Source of the DNA: Desnuesiella massiliensis
Lineage (GTDB): Bacteria; Bacillota; Clostridia; Clostridiales; Clostridiaceae
Length of the DNA: 64,000 nt
Assembly: GCF_001403615.1 (NCBI RefSeq)
Contig: NZ_LN879456.1
Span: forward strand, 372,001 to 436,000
Direction: 5' to 3'
Both the position numbers and the translations under genes were made by a program. Under the pieces are notes generated by a model. It was given only the letters and a program-made list of their open reading frames with translations. It had not been told where the DNA came from and made no database searches. Each line of letters starts with the position of its first letter. The stretch's first letter is position 1. Shown here piece after piece: positions 1 to 7,860 of this stretch.

Positions 1-2
1 AA

Positions 3-368
3 CTAGTAAAGGAGATGGCCGAAAAATATGGATTTGATGATTTTATGGGAGCAGTGTATACAATAAACGAAGACGATATATATACTGGAGAAGTCATAGC
101 AATGTGGGATAGCATAAGTAAAGAAAAAGCAGTAAATGATTTTCAAAAGCTTTATGATATAGATTTAAACTCTAGTTACGCCTATGGAGATACAGCAGGA
201 GATTTTACTATGTTGGGGTTAGTTGGAAATCCTATTTGTGTAAATCCTACAAGAGAGCTTATCAATAAGGTCCTGGACAACGAAATTGTAAGTGAAAAGG
301 TCCAAATAGTAGTAGAAAGAAAAGATGTTATATATAGCATCAACCCCAAAAATCTGCAGATTTTATAG
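3..368 (+). CDS. HAD-IB family phosphatase, C-terminal part (cut by window start)
   Basis: The frame is open from base 3, so the gene begins upstream and only about 121 codons are visible. The stretch YGDTAGDFTMLGLVG followed by NPTREL is the typical last motif of HAD subfamily IB hydrolases (SerB-like phosphoserine phosphatase relatives): the two Asp residues bind Mg2+, and the 'GNP..NP' run precedes the C-terminal helix. The nucleophile Asp motif (DxDxT) would lie upstream of the window, so activity cannot be judged. The family dephosphorylates small phosphomonoesters in the cytoplasm; the exact substrate is not predictable. The next gene starts 15 bases after the stop, suggesting co-transcription. 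Confidence 0.75.
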   Translation, partial: LVKEMAEKYGFDDFMGAVYTINEDDIYTGEVIAMWDSISKEKAVNDFQKLYDIDLNSSYAYGDTAGDFTMLGLVGNPICVNPTRELINKVLDNEIVSEKVQIVVERKDVIYSINPKNLQIL

Positions 369-382
369 GAAAGAGTGGTAAT

Positions 383-1030
383 GTGATTATTAGAGAAAAC
401 ACCATAGAAGTATTAGATGTACCATTAGATAATTCTCTGGAAGTATCAGGAGAAAGGGATAGGTTTAAAGAAGCAATTTTTTTTGATTTAGAGCATTATG
501 TTTATAAAAAGCCCATTTGCGTAGGCGTATTTGGATGCGGTTATTTTGATGAGGCTACCTCTTCTATTAATGTAAGGCAGTATATGATCGAAAATAGGAA
601 GGAATCTGTGGATATTTTAATTATGGCAGCACAGTACTTTAATGATATGCTTGTAAATAAAAATAAGAAGTATATTGTTACCTTTTCCGGAAACAATGAT
701 TTTACAGTAATAAACTATCTTTTTAATAAATATGGGATAAAAATAAATTTAAAAGAGCAATTTCAAGAAGTGGATCTGCAAAAGGAATATGAAAAATCTA
801 CGAAAGAAAATATAGGATTAAAATCCTTAGAAAAAAAGATTGGTATCATTAGGGAAGGTGAATTGGTAAGTGGCTCAAATCTAGCTAAAACTTTTAGCAA
901 GGTCATGAAGGATAATGATTATATAAAAAGGATGCCTGAGGAGAAGATAGAAAGAATCCTTCTTTATAATGAACAGGATGTGGTGAATTTATTTCATATT
1001 TTTATTAATTGGGATAAAATAAAAGATTAA
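383..1030 (+). CDS. YprB-like RNase H-fold exonuclease domain protein
   Basis: A 215-residue protein starting at GTG 383; the overlapping ATG at 381 runs straight into TGA, and an AGGAAAG ribosome site sits just upstream. The FFDLEHY motif near residue 34 (first acidic pair), FSGNNDF near residue 112 and LLYNEQDVVNL near residue 193 fit the DEDD-type, RNase H-like fold of the YprB family (RNase_H_2). Those acidic residues would hold the catalytic metals. The family is predicted to act on DNA or RNA 3' ends, but substrates are not established. It is probably co-transcribed with the HAD gene before it and is followed by a strong terminator. Domain recognition is moderately sure; the biological role is open. 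Confidence 0.6.
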   Translation: MIIRENTIEVLDVPLDNSLEVSGERDRFKEAIFFDLEHYVYKKPICVGVFGCGYFDEATSSINVRQYMIENRKESVDILIMAAQYFNDMLVNKNKKYIVTFSGNNDFTVINYLFNKYGIKINLKEQFQEVDLQKEYEKSTKENIGLKSLEKKIGIIREGELVSGSNLAKTFSKVMKDNDYIKRMPEEKIERILLYNEQDVVNLFHIFINWDKIKD

Positions 1031-1066
1031 AAAGCGCATAAACCAAAGGGGTTGCGCTTTTGATTT
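1030..1066 (+). terminator. Rho-independent terminator after the YprB-like gene
   Basis: A perfect 9-bp stem, AAAAGCGCA (1030-1038) with TGCGCTTTT (1053-1061), overlaps the stop codon of the preceding gene and is followed by a T-rich run. Confidence 0.8.
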
Positions 1067-1081
1067 TATTAAGGAGGAAAA

Positions 1082-1681
1082 ATGAAAAAGAAAAACATAG
1101 TTTATTTAATAGTCTTTATAATATTATTTTTGAGCTCCTTTTTAATATTAAATAATTTAAATAACAAAAGGGGTAATTCTAATGCAGCCTTAGAACAAGA
1201 AAAAAAAGAAGTTAAAGATAAGGAAAAGGTAGAAAGTAACAAAGATAATTTAGAGGAAAATAAGTCACAAGAAATCCAATCTAAAAAAGATACTAGCTTT
1301 GTAGAAGGAACTAATGAAAAGAGTGATAAAACTTATGTTGAAGAAATTATAAATAATTTTAACTTTATTTATAGTCAGTTAGTAAAGGATAAAGAAGTTC
1401 CTTTATCCTACTTAAATTCTGTAGTGATTAAAGACAGTGAGTTTTATAAATACATAACTGAGGATATTAAAAGATTAAGAGAAAAAAATGCTTCTATAAA
1501 TCTTGAGCTGTTAGAAATAAAAAGTATTACGGATTTAGAAAACCATAATGAGGTAAAGGTAGTGGCAAAGGAGAAATACAAGCTTAATGAAGAAAAGGAA
1601 GAATTAAAAGAATATACAAGCACCTATTATATAAGATTAAAGTCTGATAGCATGGGGATTTATAAAAAGGACATGAAATAG
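1082..1681 (+). CDS. Hypothetical membrane-anchored, Lys/Glu-rich protein
   Basis: 199 residues, ATG preceded by AAGGAGGAAAA. An N-terminal hydrophobic segment (residues 5-25) after MKKKN is an uncleaved signal anchor, followed by a highly charged low-complexity linker (residues 35-85) and a C-terminal region (about 85-199) that looks like a small alpha/beta fold with a final YYIRLKSDSMGIYK strand. This arrangement (anchor, charged stalk, extracytoplasmic domain) is common among clostridial exported proteins with NTF2/DUF4829-like sensor domains, but no family is recognised with confidence. It stands alone between two terminators. The function is unknown. Confidence 0.6.
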   Translation: MKKKNIVYLIVFIILFLSSFLILNNLNNKRGNSNAALEQEKKEVKDKEKVESNKDNLEENKSQEIQSKKDTSFVEGTNEKSDKTYVEEIINNFNFIYSQLVKDKEVPLSYLNSVVIKDSEFYKYITEDIKRLREKNASINLELLEIKSITDLENHNEVKVVAKEKYKLNEEKEELKEYTSTYYIRLKSDSMGIYKKDMK

Positions 1682-1715
1682 GGATAAGGTATGTATTGGT
1701 TGGATATATAAGAAA

Positions 1716-1745
1716 AAAGCTGTGGCTAAGCATTAGCCACGCCTT
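1716..1745. terminator. Hairpin between convergent genes, probable terminator
   Basis: Stem GTGGCTAA (1722-1729) with TTAGCCAC (1733-1740), extended by partly paired AAGC/GCCTT flanks. Read on the minus strand it is followed by a run of six Ts; on the plus strand only a weak T-rich tail follows. It lies between the converging genes ending at 1681 (+) and 1848 (-). Confidence 0.5.
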
Positions 1746-1827
1746 ATAAATTCTCAATTTGTTTGCAGCATCAGCTGAGAAAAAATTTCCTTCACTGTAA
1801 ATTGTGCACTGTGCGTTGTGAATTTAA
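1741..1827. repeat. Possible dispersed intergenic repeat (GTGCACTGTGC type)
   Basis: The non-coding stretch carries short GT/CA-rich iterations (TGTGCACTGTGCGTTGTGAA) next to TTCCTTCAC. On the complementary strand it reads as GCACAGTGCACAATTT, then ACAG, then GAAGGAAA. A similar order of words (GCACAGT, AATTT, ACAG, GAAGGAAA) occurs at 53215-53252 after purD. Such fragments resemble short interspersed repeats seen between clostridial genes. The match is by eye and imperfect. Confidence 0.3.
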
Positions 1828-1850
1828 TAAAAGTTGCGTGGCAACTTTTA
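1828..1850 (-). terminator. Terminator of the ComEC-like lipoprotein gene
   Basis: Perfect 10-bp inverted repeat TAAAAGTTGC (1828-1837) and GCAACTTTTA (1841-1850) with a three-base loop. The gene's stop codon lies inside the stem and a T-rich tail follows on the minus strand. Confidence 0.75.
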
Positions 1851-2720
1851 TCTATTATTCTTAAACTCAATATTTTTTCCATCGCTATAAAGAACAATAG
1901 TACCATTAGTATCTGTTCTAAAATATTTAATATTTCTATTTTTTAATTCATTAATAGTTTCTTTATGGGGGTGCCCGTAATCGTTATTTTTACCACAGCT
2001 TATTATGGCGTACTTAGGGTCTACTTTATCTAAAAATTCTTTTGAAGAAGAGGTACTGCTTCCATGATGTCCAAGTTTTATAACCTGTGCCTTTACGTTG
2101 GAACCCTTCTGCAATATTTCTTTTTCAGATAGCCTTTCAGCATCTCCCATAAAAATAAAGCTGTTATCCTCATAAGTTAATTTTGTAACTGCTGAATAGT
2201 CATTTATCTCTTCATAATCAGAACTATTTGGAGCTAGGAATTCAAGTTTTGAATTGCTATTTAATGAAATTTCATTACCTGCCTTGGCAACCTGAATTTT
2301 TAACTTCTTATTTTGAAGCTCCTTTATCATATTTTCAAAGGTTTTTGTGGTAGCTGTTTTCTTAGGAGCATAAAACTCTCCAATTTTGAAGGTTTTTATT
2401 ATGGATACCATACCACCAATATGATCTTCGTGAGGATGGGTAGCAATTACGTAATCTAGTTTTTGTATATTTATATCTTTTAAATACTTAACTAAATCCT
2501 CTGCACTGCTTCTTGGACCTGCATCTATTAATATATTTTTATCTCTTACTTGAATTAGGGTAGAATCCCCTTGGCCTACGTCAATATAATGTATTTTAAC
2601 ATTCTTATTTTCATTAGAGTTAGGGCTATTCACAGTTGAAGAGTCACAGGCGGTAAGCGTCAGCATTAGAAAAACTGTGATTATAACTGCATAGAATGAT
2701 TTAATTTTGTTTAGTTTCAT
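1848..2720 (-). CDS. ComEC/Rec2-like metallo-beta-lactamase-fold lipoprotein
   Basis: Start is placed at ATG 2720 (290 residues) because AGGAAGGAGAG lies just upstream; the longer frame to 2756 has no ribosome site. Residues 1-25 form a lipoprotein signal with lipobox LTAC and lipid-bearing Cys25. Then comes a metallo-beta-lactamase fold: YIDVGQGDS, the zinc motif THPHEDHIGG, FMGDAE and LGHHGSS, the signature of the hydrolase domain found at the C-terminus of the DNA-uptake protein ComEC. As a free-standing secreted protein it probably hydrolyses a phosphodiester or phosphoester outside the membrane; the substrate is unknown. A second secreted homologue lies at 18543-19379. Confidence 0.8.
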   Translation of the reverse strand: MKLNKIKSFYAVIITVFLMLTLTACDSSTVNSPNSNENKNVKIHYIDVGQGDSTLIQVRDKNILIDAGPRSSAEDLVKYLKDINIQKLDYVIATHPHEDHIGGMVSIIKTFKIGEFYAPKKTATTKTFENMIKELQNKKLKIQVAKAGNEISLNSNSKLEFLAPNSSDYEEINDYSAVTKLTYEDNSFIFMGDAERLSEKEILQKGSNVKAQVIKLGHHGSSTSSSKEFLDKVDPKYAIISCGKNNDYGHPHKETINELKNRNIKYFRTDTNGTIVLYSDGKNIEFKNNR

Positions 2721-2766
2721 TGGAGCTCTCCTTCCTAAAAATATAAATTTATGCATAATTATAAGC

Positions 2767-2796
2767 TTGAACTATGTTAGTGGTTTTTAGTATAAT
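2767..2796 (+). promoter_or_regulatory. Sigma-A promoter for plsC
   Basis: TTGAAC (2767-2772), 18-bp spacer, perfect TATAAT (2791-2796), 35 bases before the start codon at 2832. Confidence 0.6.
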
Positions 2797-2831
2797 GAAT
2801 ATGCTTATAATATTATTAAGGTGGTATACTT

Positions 2832-3542
2832 ATGAGAACATTTTTTTTAGCAGCCTATTTTATATTATACATGATAGGTCTAGGAATTAAAGGGATAAAA
2901 TTAAAATATTTGTTTAAATATAAAGGAGAGGCTGAAGCCAATAAATATATTGAAAAAATAGTAATGAACTGGTCAAAGTTCACAATAAAAACTATGGGGT
3001 TAGATGTAGAAGTTAGGGGTAAAGAAAATATTAAAGATGAAACCTATCTATTTGTAGCCAATCATCAAAGTTATTTTGATATACCAGTTTTATTGCATAT
3101 AGTTGGAAAACCTGTAGGGTTTATAGCTAAAAAAGAACTAGAGAAGGTACCAGTGCTAAGATGGTGGATGAAAAAATTCCATTGCATTCTAATGGATAGA
3201 GAAAATCCTAGGGAAGCTATAAAGTCGATCAATGAAGGCATAGATAATTTAAATAAGGGATATTCTATGGCCATTTTCCCAGAGGGAACAAGAAGTAAAA
3301 GCCATGAGGTTATGGATTTTAAAAAAGGAAGTTTAAAATTAGCTACAAAATCAGGAACTAAGGTTATACCTGTATCTATAGATGGAACCTTTAAAGCTCT
3401 TGAAGAGACAGGAACTTTAAAAAGAACTAAAGTTAAAGTTACTATAGGTGAGCCTATAGACCCAAAGGACTTCTCTAGGGAAGATCAGAATAACCTATCC
3501 GAAATTATAAGAGAAATTATAAAAAATAATATGGAAGAGTAG
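2832..3542 (+). CDS. plsC: 1-acyl-sn-glycerol-3-phosphate acyltransferase
   Basis: 236 residues, the usual size of bacterial PlsC. It transfers an acyl group to the 2-position of lysophosphatidic acid to make phosphatidic acid in membrane phospholipid synthesis. The catalytic NHQSYFD motif (H78-x4-D83) and the phosphate-binding FPEGTRS motif (residues 149-155) are both intact. An N-terminal hydrophobic stretch (residues 4-20) would bind it to the membrane. The start ATG follows AAGGTGG, with its own promoter upstream and a terminator downstream, so it is probably monocistronic. Assignment to the family is firm; other lysophospholipid acyltransferase specificity cannot be excluded. Confidence 0.88.
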   Translation: MRTFFLAAYFILYMIGLGIKGIKLKYLFKYKGEAEANKYIEKIVMNWSKFTIKTMGLDVEVRGKENIKDETYLFVANHQSYFDIPVLLHIVGKPVGFIAKKELEKVPVLRWWMKKFHCILMDRENPREAIKSINEGIDNLNKGYSMAIFPEGTRSKSHEVMDFKKGSLKLATKSGTKVIPVSIDGTFKALEETGTLKRTKVKVTIGEPIDPKDFSREDQNNLSEIIREIIKNNMEE

Positions 3543-3546
3543 ACAT

Positions 3547-3576
3547 AAAACCACTTGAATTTTAAGTGGTTTTTTA
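3547..3576 (+). terminator. Terminator after plsC
   Basis: AAAACCACTT (3547-3556) pairs with AAGTGGTTTT (3564-3573), followed by further Ts. Confidence 0.85.
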
Positions 3577-3649
3577 CTATGCATAAATATAATCTTTGAG
3601 TTTGTTTCTTTATATTGTTGGAGTGTTTGAAAAAAAATTTCAGATAATA

Positions 3650-3678
3650 TTGATAAGTATGAAATTAAATGCTATACT
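3650..3678 (+). promoter_or_regulatory. Sigma-A promoter for murQ
   Basis: TTGATA (3650-3655), 17-bp spacer, TATACT (3673-3678), about 50 bases before the murQ start. It suggests murQ is transcribed on its own, away from the muropeptide operon at 28106-37763. Confidence 0.6.
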
Positions 3679-3730
3679 TAGACATATGATAAAAAGTCGT
3701 ATAAAACGCAAATTAATTAGGAGGATTGTC

Positions 3731-4639
3731 ATGGAGATTAAAAAATTAGAAAATCTAGTAACAGAAGGCAGAAATGAAAATACTTTAGATATTGATAGAT
3801 TATCAACTTTAGAAATTATAGAAAAAATAAATAATGAAGATAAAAAGGTGGCTTATGCAGTAGAGGAAGCTAAGGAATCCATAGTAAAGGCTGTAGATGT
3901 AATCACTGAAAGGATAAAAAGAGGGGGAAGGTTATTATATATGGGAGCAGGCACTAGTGGCAGACTTGGTATACTAGATGCTTCAGAATGTCCTCCAACT
4001 TATGGTGTTAGCTTTGAACTAGTTCAAGGTCTAATGGCAGGAGGAAATACAGCAATTTTTAAAGCCGCAGAAGGTGCTGAGGATAATGCAGAGCTTGGAA
4101 AACAGGATTTAATAGATAAGAATTTAACTGCTAATGATGTGGTTTGCGGAATAGCAGCTTCAGGAAGAACGCCATATGCAATAGGCGGAATGAAATATGC
4201 TAAGAGCGTAGGAGCTGCGGTTTTATGTGTTACAATGAATCCTCAAAGTGATATGGCTGCCATAGCAGATGTTCCGATTTCTGTAGTAGTAGGACCTGAA
4301 GTAATTATGGGCTCTACTAGAATGAAGGCAGGAACAGCTCAAAAGTTAGTATTAAATATGCTAACTACAGCTACTATGATTAAACTTGGAAAAGTGTATA
4401 GTAATTTAATGGTGGATGTTAAAGCTTCTAATGAAAAGCTTGTTACTAGAGCTAAGAGAATTGTAATGTTAGCTACAGAAGTGAGTGAAGAGGAAGCTAC
4501 AAAGGTTTTAGAAGAGACAAATTTCAATGTAAAGCTAAGTATTTTAATGATAGTTTCAGGCTTAAATAAAGAAAAAGCTGAACAATTACTAAAAGATAGT
4601 GATGGATATATAGCAAAAGCTATAGAGTTAAGTAAATAG
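3731..4639 (+). CDS. murQ: N-acetylmuramic acid 6-phosphate etherase
   Basis: Start placed at ATG 3731 (302 residues, the family's normal length) after an AGGAGG site; the longer upstream frame contains the promoter. MurQ removes the lactyl ether from MurNAc-6-phosphate to give GlcNAc-6-phosphate and D-lactate in cell-wall recycling. The sugar-isomerase (SIS) domain shows MGAGTSGRLG (about residues 71-80) and DASECPPT with the catalytic Glu, then the second conserved acidic motif EGAEDN. The C-terminal helical domain is complete. It would finish the pathway fed by the MupG, AnmK and kinase genes at 34563-37763, though it lies 24 kb away under its own promoter. Confidence 0.95.
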   Translation: MEIKKLENLVTEGRNENTLDIDRLSTLEIIEKINNEDKKVAYAVEEAKESIVKAVDVITERIKRGGRLLYMGAGTSGRLGILDASECPPTYGVSFELVQGLMAGGNTAIFKAAEGAEDNAELGKQDLIDKNLTANDVVCGIAASGRTPYAIGGMKYAKSVGAAVLCVTMNPQSDMAAIADVPISVVVGPEVIMGSTRMKAGTAQKLVLNMLTTATMIKLGKVYSNLMVDVKASNEKLVTRAKRIVMLATEVSEEEATKVLEETNFNVKLSILMIVSGLNKEKAEQLLKDSDGYIAKAIELSK

Positions 4640-4644
4640 ATAAG

Positions 4645-4682
4645 AAGTAGAGAGATAAAAAGGTCTCTCTACTTATTTTTTG
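4645..4682. terminator. Bidirectional terminator between murQ and the sigma operon
   Basis: An 11-bp perfect stem AAGTAGAGAGA (4645-4655) with TCTCTCTACTT (4664-4674) is followed by ATTTTTTG on the plus strand. The stop codon of the converging minus-strand gene overlaps the right arm. Confidence 0.85.
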
Positions 4683-4870
4683 TCATATATAATCCTAGTT
4701 ACCACTAAATAAATTATTAATGAAAAGGGAACATGTATTATGCCAAATAGTCCCCATAACCAGTAATGTTTTTCTCCTCTTTTTTTTGCATCTATGAAAA
4801 TCCAGGTACCCTGAATTATCAAAATAGGAATTACTGCTATTAAAGCTATAATTAACTTTTTCTCCATCAT
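4673..4870 (-). CDS. Small two-helix membrane protein, YxlE/PLDc_N-like
   Basis: 65 residues with two membrane helices (about 5-26 and 38-60) separated by the basic loop DAKKRGEKHYW. The pattern resembles the PLDc_N-type small proteins that accompany the ECF sigma factor SigY in Bacillus (YxlD/YxlE). The start codon follows directly on the stop of the upstream gene, whose end carries the AAGGAGGAATT ribosome site; the second Met is an equally possible start. It is third in a sigma, anti-sigma, membrane-protein operon, so a role in holding the sigma factor inactive or in the envelope response is inferred, not shown. Confidence 0.55.
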   Translation of the reverse strand: MMEKKLIIALIAVIPILIIQGTWIFIDAKKRGEKHYWLWGLFGIIHVPFSLIIYLVVTRIIYDKK

Positions 4871-5266
4871 TTAGTTTAATTCCTCCTTTTTTTTATTAAA
4901 ATAAGCAAAAGGAATCAAAGAAAAAGAAAGCAGCATAGAGAGAACTACTTGAAGATATAAGAACATTGAGGGATTGCTTTTTAATATAAGAAATACTATA
5001 CTTGTTATCAGTATTGAAGATATTGACACAAAGCCGAAGACTTCAATAAAATTTCTTTTTCTGTTTTTATGTTCAGCTTTCTCTATTATACTTGATAAAT
5101 CAACATCCAAGCTTATTTTTTGAAGTTCATCATCTAAGGCATTCATTTTTGAAGATAAAGCTTCTAAATTATCTAAAAATATTTTATCTTCGTATTTTAG
5201 TTCAATTTTTTTCTTTTCGTTATAGTAATAATCAACTAAATCCTTTTCTCTTTTTTCTTCTATCAT
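4871..5266 (-). CDS. Probable membrane anti-sigma factor, YxlC-like
   Basis: 131 residues: a charged N-terminal cytoplasmic half (about 1-75, mostly helical) and two membrane helices near residues 75-95 and 101-120, ending KKKEELN. Size, topology and position directly after an ECF sigma gene match YxlC (DUF5345), the negative regulator of SigY in Bacillus subtilis. Its ATG overlaps the sigma gene's TGA (ATGA at 5263-5266), which indicates translational coupling and balanced amounts. It lacks the HxxxCxxC zinc motif of ZAS-type anti-sigma factors. The function is inferred from context and architecture. Confidence 0.6.
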   Translation of the reverse strand: MIEEKREKDLVDYYYNEKKKIELKYEDKIFLDNLEALSSKMNALDDELQKISLDVDLSSIIEKAEHKNRKRNFIEVFGFVSISSILITSIVFLILKSNPSMFLYLQVVLSMLLSFSLIPFAYFNKKKEELN

Positions 5267-5796
5267 AATAACCTCCTTTTTTCTAATTCAGAAAGCATAT
5301 GCTTAATAGAATAATGAAGCCTTGAACGCACTGTACCTATAGGACAATTTACTATAGCAGCAATTTCTTCGTAGCTATACCCATAATAATGCTTAAGAAT
5401 AAAAACAAGTCTTTTTTCTTCATTTAAGGATTGTAATACTTCCAAAACCTGTTTATATTCAAGTCTACATATTACTGTATCCTCTAAACTTATGGCTTCA
5501 GAGGCTTCCGGTAATTCTTCTACAGAAACATATTTTTTATTTTTTCTTAAGTAATCAAAATATTGATTAGTAGCTATCTTAATTAGCCAAGTTGAAAATT
5601 TTGCTTTAGGAGTAAATTTATTAATACTTACTATGGCTTTTAGCATAGTGTCTTGAATAATATCGCTAGCTAAATGGATATCACCTGTTAGTTTTAAAGT
5701 AAAACCTTTAAGTATATCTAAATTATTAGTTAATAAATTATTTAGCGCAGCCTTATCTCCACGCTGTGCTGCAAGAATTAGCTCCAAGTCTTCCAA
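5263..5796 (-). CDS. ECF RNA polymerase sigma factor, SigY-like
   Basis: 177 residues starting at TTG 5796 after AGAGGTGATAGG. Region 2 spans about residues 8-80 (DIIQDTMLKA for core binding, then the KFSTWLIKIATNQYFDYLRK segment that reads the -10 element); region 4 spans about 115-170 with a helix-turn-helix (YSYEEIAAIVNCPIGTVRSR) that reads the -35 element. There is no region 1.1 or 3, as expected for extracytoplasmic-function sigma factors. With the two downstream genes it forms a SigY/YxlC/YxlE-like operon. A TGAAC sequence upstream suggests self-activation. The inducing signal is unknown. Confidence 0.85.
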   Translation of the reverse strand: MEDLELILAAQRGDKAALNNLLTNNLDILKGFTLKLTGDIHLASDIIQDTMLKAIVSINKFTPKAKFSTWLIKIATNQYFDYLRKNKKYVSVEELPEASEAISLEDTVICRLEYKQVLEVLQSLNEEKRLVFILKHYYGYSYEEIAAIVNCPIGTVRSRLHYSIKHMLSELEKRRLL

Positions 5797-5821
5797 CCTA
5801 TCACCTCTTTCTATTATATTA

Positions 5822-5848
5822 AACTACTATAAAGATAAAAAAGTTCAT
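5822..5848 (-). promoter_or_regulatory. Possible self-activated ECF promoter of the sigma operon
   Basis: On the minus strand TGAACT (5843-5848) lies about 47 bases before the TTG start, placed like an ECF -35 element of the TGAAC type. A -10 partner near 5822-5826 is only weakly defined. Confidence 0.35.
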
Positions 5849-5988
5849 ATTAAAATGGATTAATTATTATATTATCATATTTTTAAAATATAACTTAAGT
5901 AGTATTATTCTATAAATATTATGTAAACGTTATAATAAAGTAAAAATTTAAAAATTTTTAAATTCATAACAAATTGCAATAAATTAAA

Positions 5989-6017
5989 ATGAAAAATTTC
6001 AAATTTTATGATACAAT
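5989..6017 (+). promoter_or_regulatory. Extended -10 promoter for the PEPCK-like gene
   Basis: TGATACAAT (6009-6017) is an extended -10 element (TGn plus TACAAT) with a weak ATGAAA -35 at 17-bp spacing. The same extended -10 word occurs before 17930. Confidence 0.5.
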
Positions 6018-6089
6018 GTATTTATTGTTTATGTACATAATATAAAATGAAACAAATAAACTTTAATTACTGCAGATGGAGGAAGCTAA

Positions 6090-7838
6090 ATGAAAAAAGA
6101 ATTTTCTTTAAGTAATGAAAAAGCAATGATGAATTTTACCGCGAAATATTGTGATACCTTTGAGGACTTACTTGAAAGTGAAGGTTTCAAAAGGATATTA
6201 GAAGCATACTTAAATAAGGTGCAAAATCGTAACTCTAATATTTTTAAATTTTTATATAATAGCATAGAAAATGAAAAGGAATTATCTAATACTATAACTA
6301 GCTTATTTGAGTTATTGACCATATTTAATAGTAATGAAATAATTAAATTAAACTCAAAATATGAAAAGTTATTAAAGGATAAAGATAAATTTATTGATTT
6401 CATTGAAGATTTATACTCTTATTGGAGGAAATTGGAAAGGTATACCATAGTACAGAGAACTAGAGTTAATAAAGGCCTTGCTTATGTAAGTTTCACAGAA
6501 GCAAATAGTAGATTTACTAAATTAATTTTAAGCCTATACAGAAAGATAGAGGAAAGTGTACTAGGCTATGAACCAAAAGTGTACAGACAACTTCCAGCTG
6601 GAGGAAATGCAGGTATTATTCTAAATAATACTATTTGGCCTTACCCAATAGAATATGAAATTCTAAAGGATATACCTTTTATTGATACTATTGCCTTAGA
6701 GACTCCTTTTATCACTTACCCTAAAAAGAATACAAGAGATGGGATGTTTAAAGAGAGTCATAATAATCCGCTAAAAAACTGTGCTATTAATAAGGACCAT
6801 TGGTTTTGCTATCCAGCTAAGGTTGGTGAACTTCTAGCTTATATATTCTTCCATAGGGATTTTATGGCTCATGGAATAAGTTTATGTAATCTGTTTGAAA
6901 TGGCCAGAGAGGAAGAATATAAAGGTAAGAAACCAGACTTAGTTTATGTATTTGGAGCGAAAGATGAAAGCGGAGAGGTTAGAACTGTATTTTATGATGA
7001 TGTTAAAAATAATATAATGTTAGGTTATGTAAGTTATGGAGAGGCTATTGATTATTTTGGATACATGAAGAAAATGACCTTAACTTTGCATAATCTAGTT
7101 ATGATTAAGCGTGGATATCTACCAATCCATGGTGCAATGGTAAATATTGTGATGAAGAATGGAAAATCTGCTAATGTAGTAATAGTAGGGGATAGTGGTG
7201 CTGGTAAATCAGAAAGCTTAGAAGCTTTTAGAGGATTAAGTGAAAATTATATAAGTGATATGACCATTGTTTTCGATGATATGGGAGTATTAAAATGTAA
7301 GGATTCTGGTGAGATATTAGGTTATGGAACTGAAATTGGTGCCTTTGTAAGATTGGATGATTTAGATCAAGGCTATGCTTTTAAAGAGATTGATAGAAGT
7401 ATTTTTATGAATCCTGACAAAACTAATGCTAGATTAGTAATGCCTGTAGCCACCTATAAAGAGATAGTTAAAGGCTATAAGGTTGACTTGTTCTTATATG
7501 CAAATAACTATGAAGAAGTAGAGGCAGGCATGAAAGCTGTAGAGTATTTTAATAACTCTGAAGAAGCTATTAAAGTATTTAAGTCTGGAGCTAGAATGGC
7601 TAAAGGAACTACTAGTGAAAAAGGCTTAGTTACCTCTTACTTTGCAAACCCTTTTGGACCAGCACAAAAGCAAAGAGAAACTGATGTGTTATTAGAAACT
7701 TACTTTAATAATTTATTTAAGCACGAAGTAAAAGTAGGTCAAATAAGAACATGCTTAGGGATTTCTGGATTAGAAAAGGAAGGACCTAGGAATGCGGCTA
7801 TTGAACTTTTCGAAATAATAAGAAACCTAAAAAAATAA
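6090..7838 (+). CDS. PEPCK-like P-loop protein (HprK/PEPCK superfamily)
   Basis: 582 residues starting at ATG after GGAGGAAGC. A helical N-terminal part (1-130) precedes the motif RQLPAGGNAG (166-175) and a nucleotide-binding core whose P-loop reads GDSGAGKS (367-374), followed by VFDDMGV (about 394-400). The size and layout fit ATP-type phosphoenolpyruvate carboxykinases and their relatives, but the P-loop resembles HPr kinase (GDSGVGKS) more than the usual PEPCK GxSGTGKTT. PEPCK interconverts oxaloacetate and phosphoenolpyruvate; here the reaction is uncertain and a regulatory kinase role is possible. It stands alone with its own promoter and a palindromic terminator shared with the next gene. 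Confidence 0.55.
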   Translation: MKKEFSLSNEKAMMNFTAKYCDTFEDLLESEGFKRILEAYLNKVQNRNSNIFKFLYNSIENEKELSNTITSLFELLTIFNSNEIIKLNSKYEKLLKDKDKFIDFIEDLYSYWRKLERYTIVQRTRVNKGLAYVSFTEANSRFTKLILSLYRKIEESVLGYEPKVYRQLPAGGNAGIILNNTIWPYPIEYEILKDIPFIDTIALETPFITYPKKNTRDGMFKESHNNPLKNCAINKDHWFCYPAKVGELLAYIFFHRDFMAHGISLCNLFEMAREEEYKGKKPDLVYVFGAKDESGEVRTVFYDDVKNNIMLGYVSYGEAIDYFGYMKKMTLTLHNLVMIKRGYLPIHGAMVNIVMKNGKSANVVIVGDSGAGKSESLEAFRGLSENYISDMTIVFDDMGVLKCKDSGEILGYGTEIGAFVRLDDLDQGYAFKEIDRSIFMNPDKTNARLVMPVATYKEIVKGYKVDLFLYANNYEEVEAGMKAVEYFNNSEEAIKVFKSGARMAKGTTSEKGLVTSYFANPFGPAQKQRETDVLLETYFNNLFKHEVKVGQIRTCLGISGLEKEGPRNAAIELFEIIRNLKK

Positions 7839-7860
7839 CTGCCTTAAGGCAGTTATTTTT
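7833..7860. terminator. Bidirectional terminator, 26-bp perfect palindrome holding both stop codons
   Basis: Bases 7833-7858 are a perfect palindrome centred on GCCTTAAGGC. Symmetric TAA triplets at 7836-7838 (+) and 7853-7855 (-) are the stop codons of the two converging genes. T-runs follow on both strands. Confidence 0.85.
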
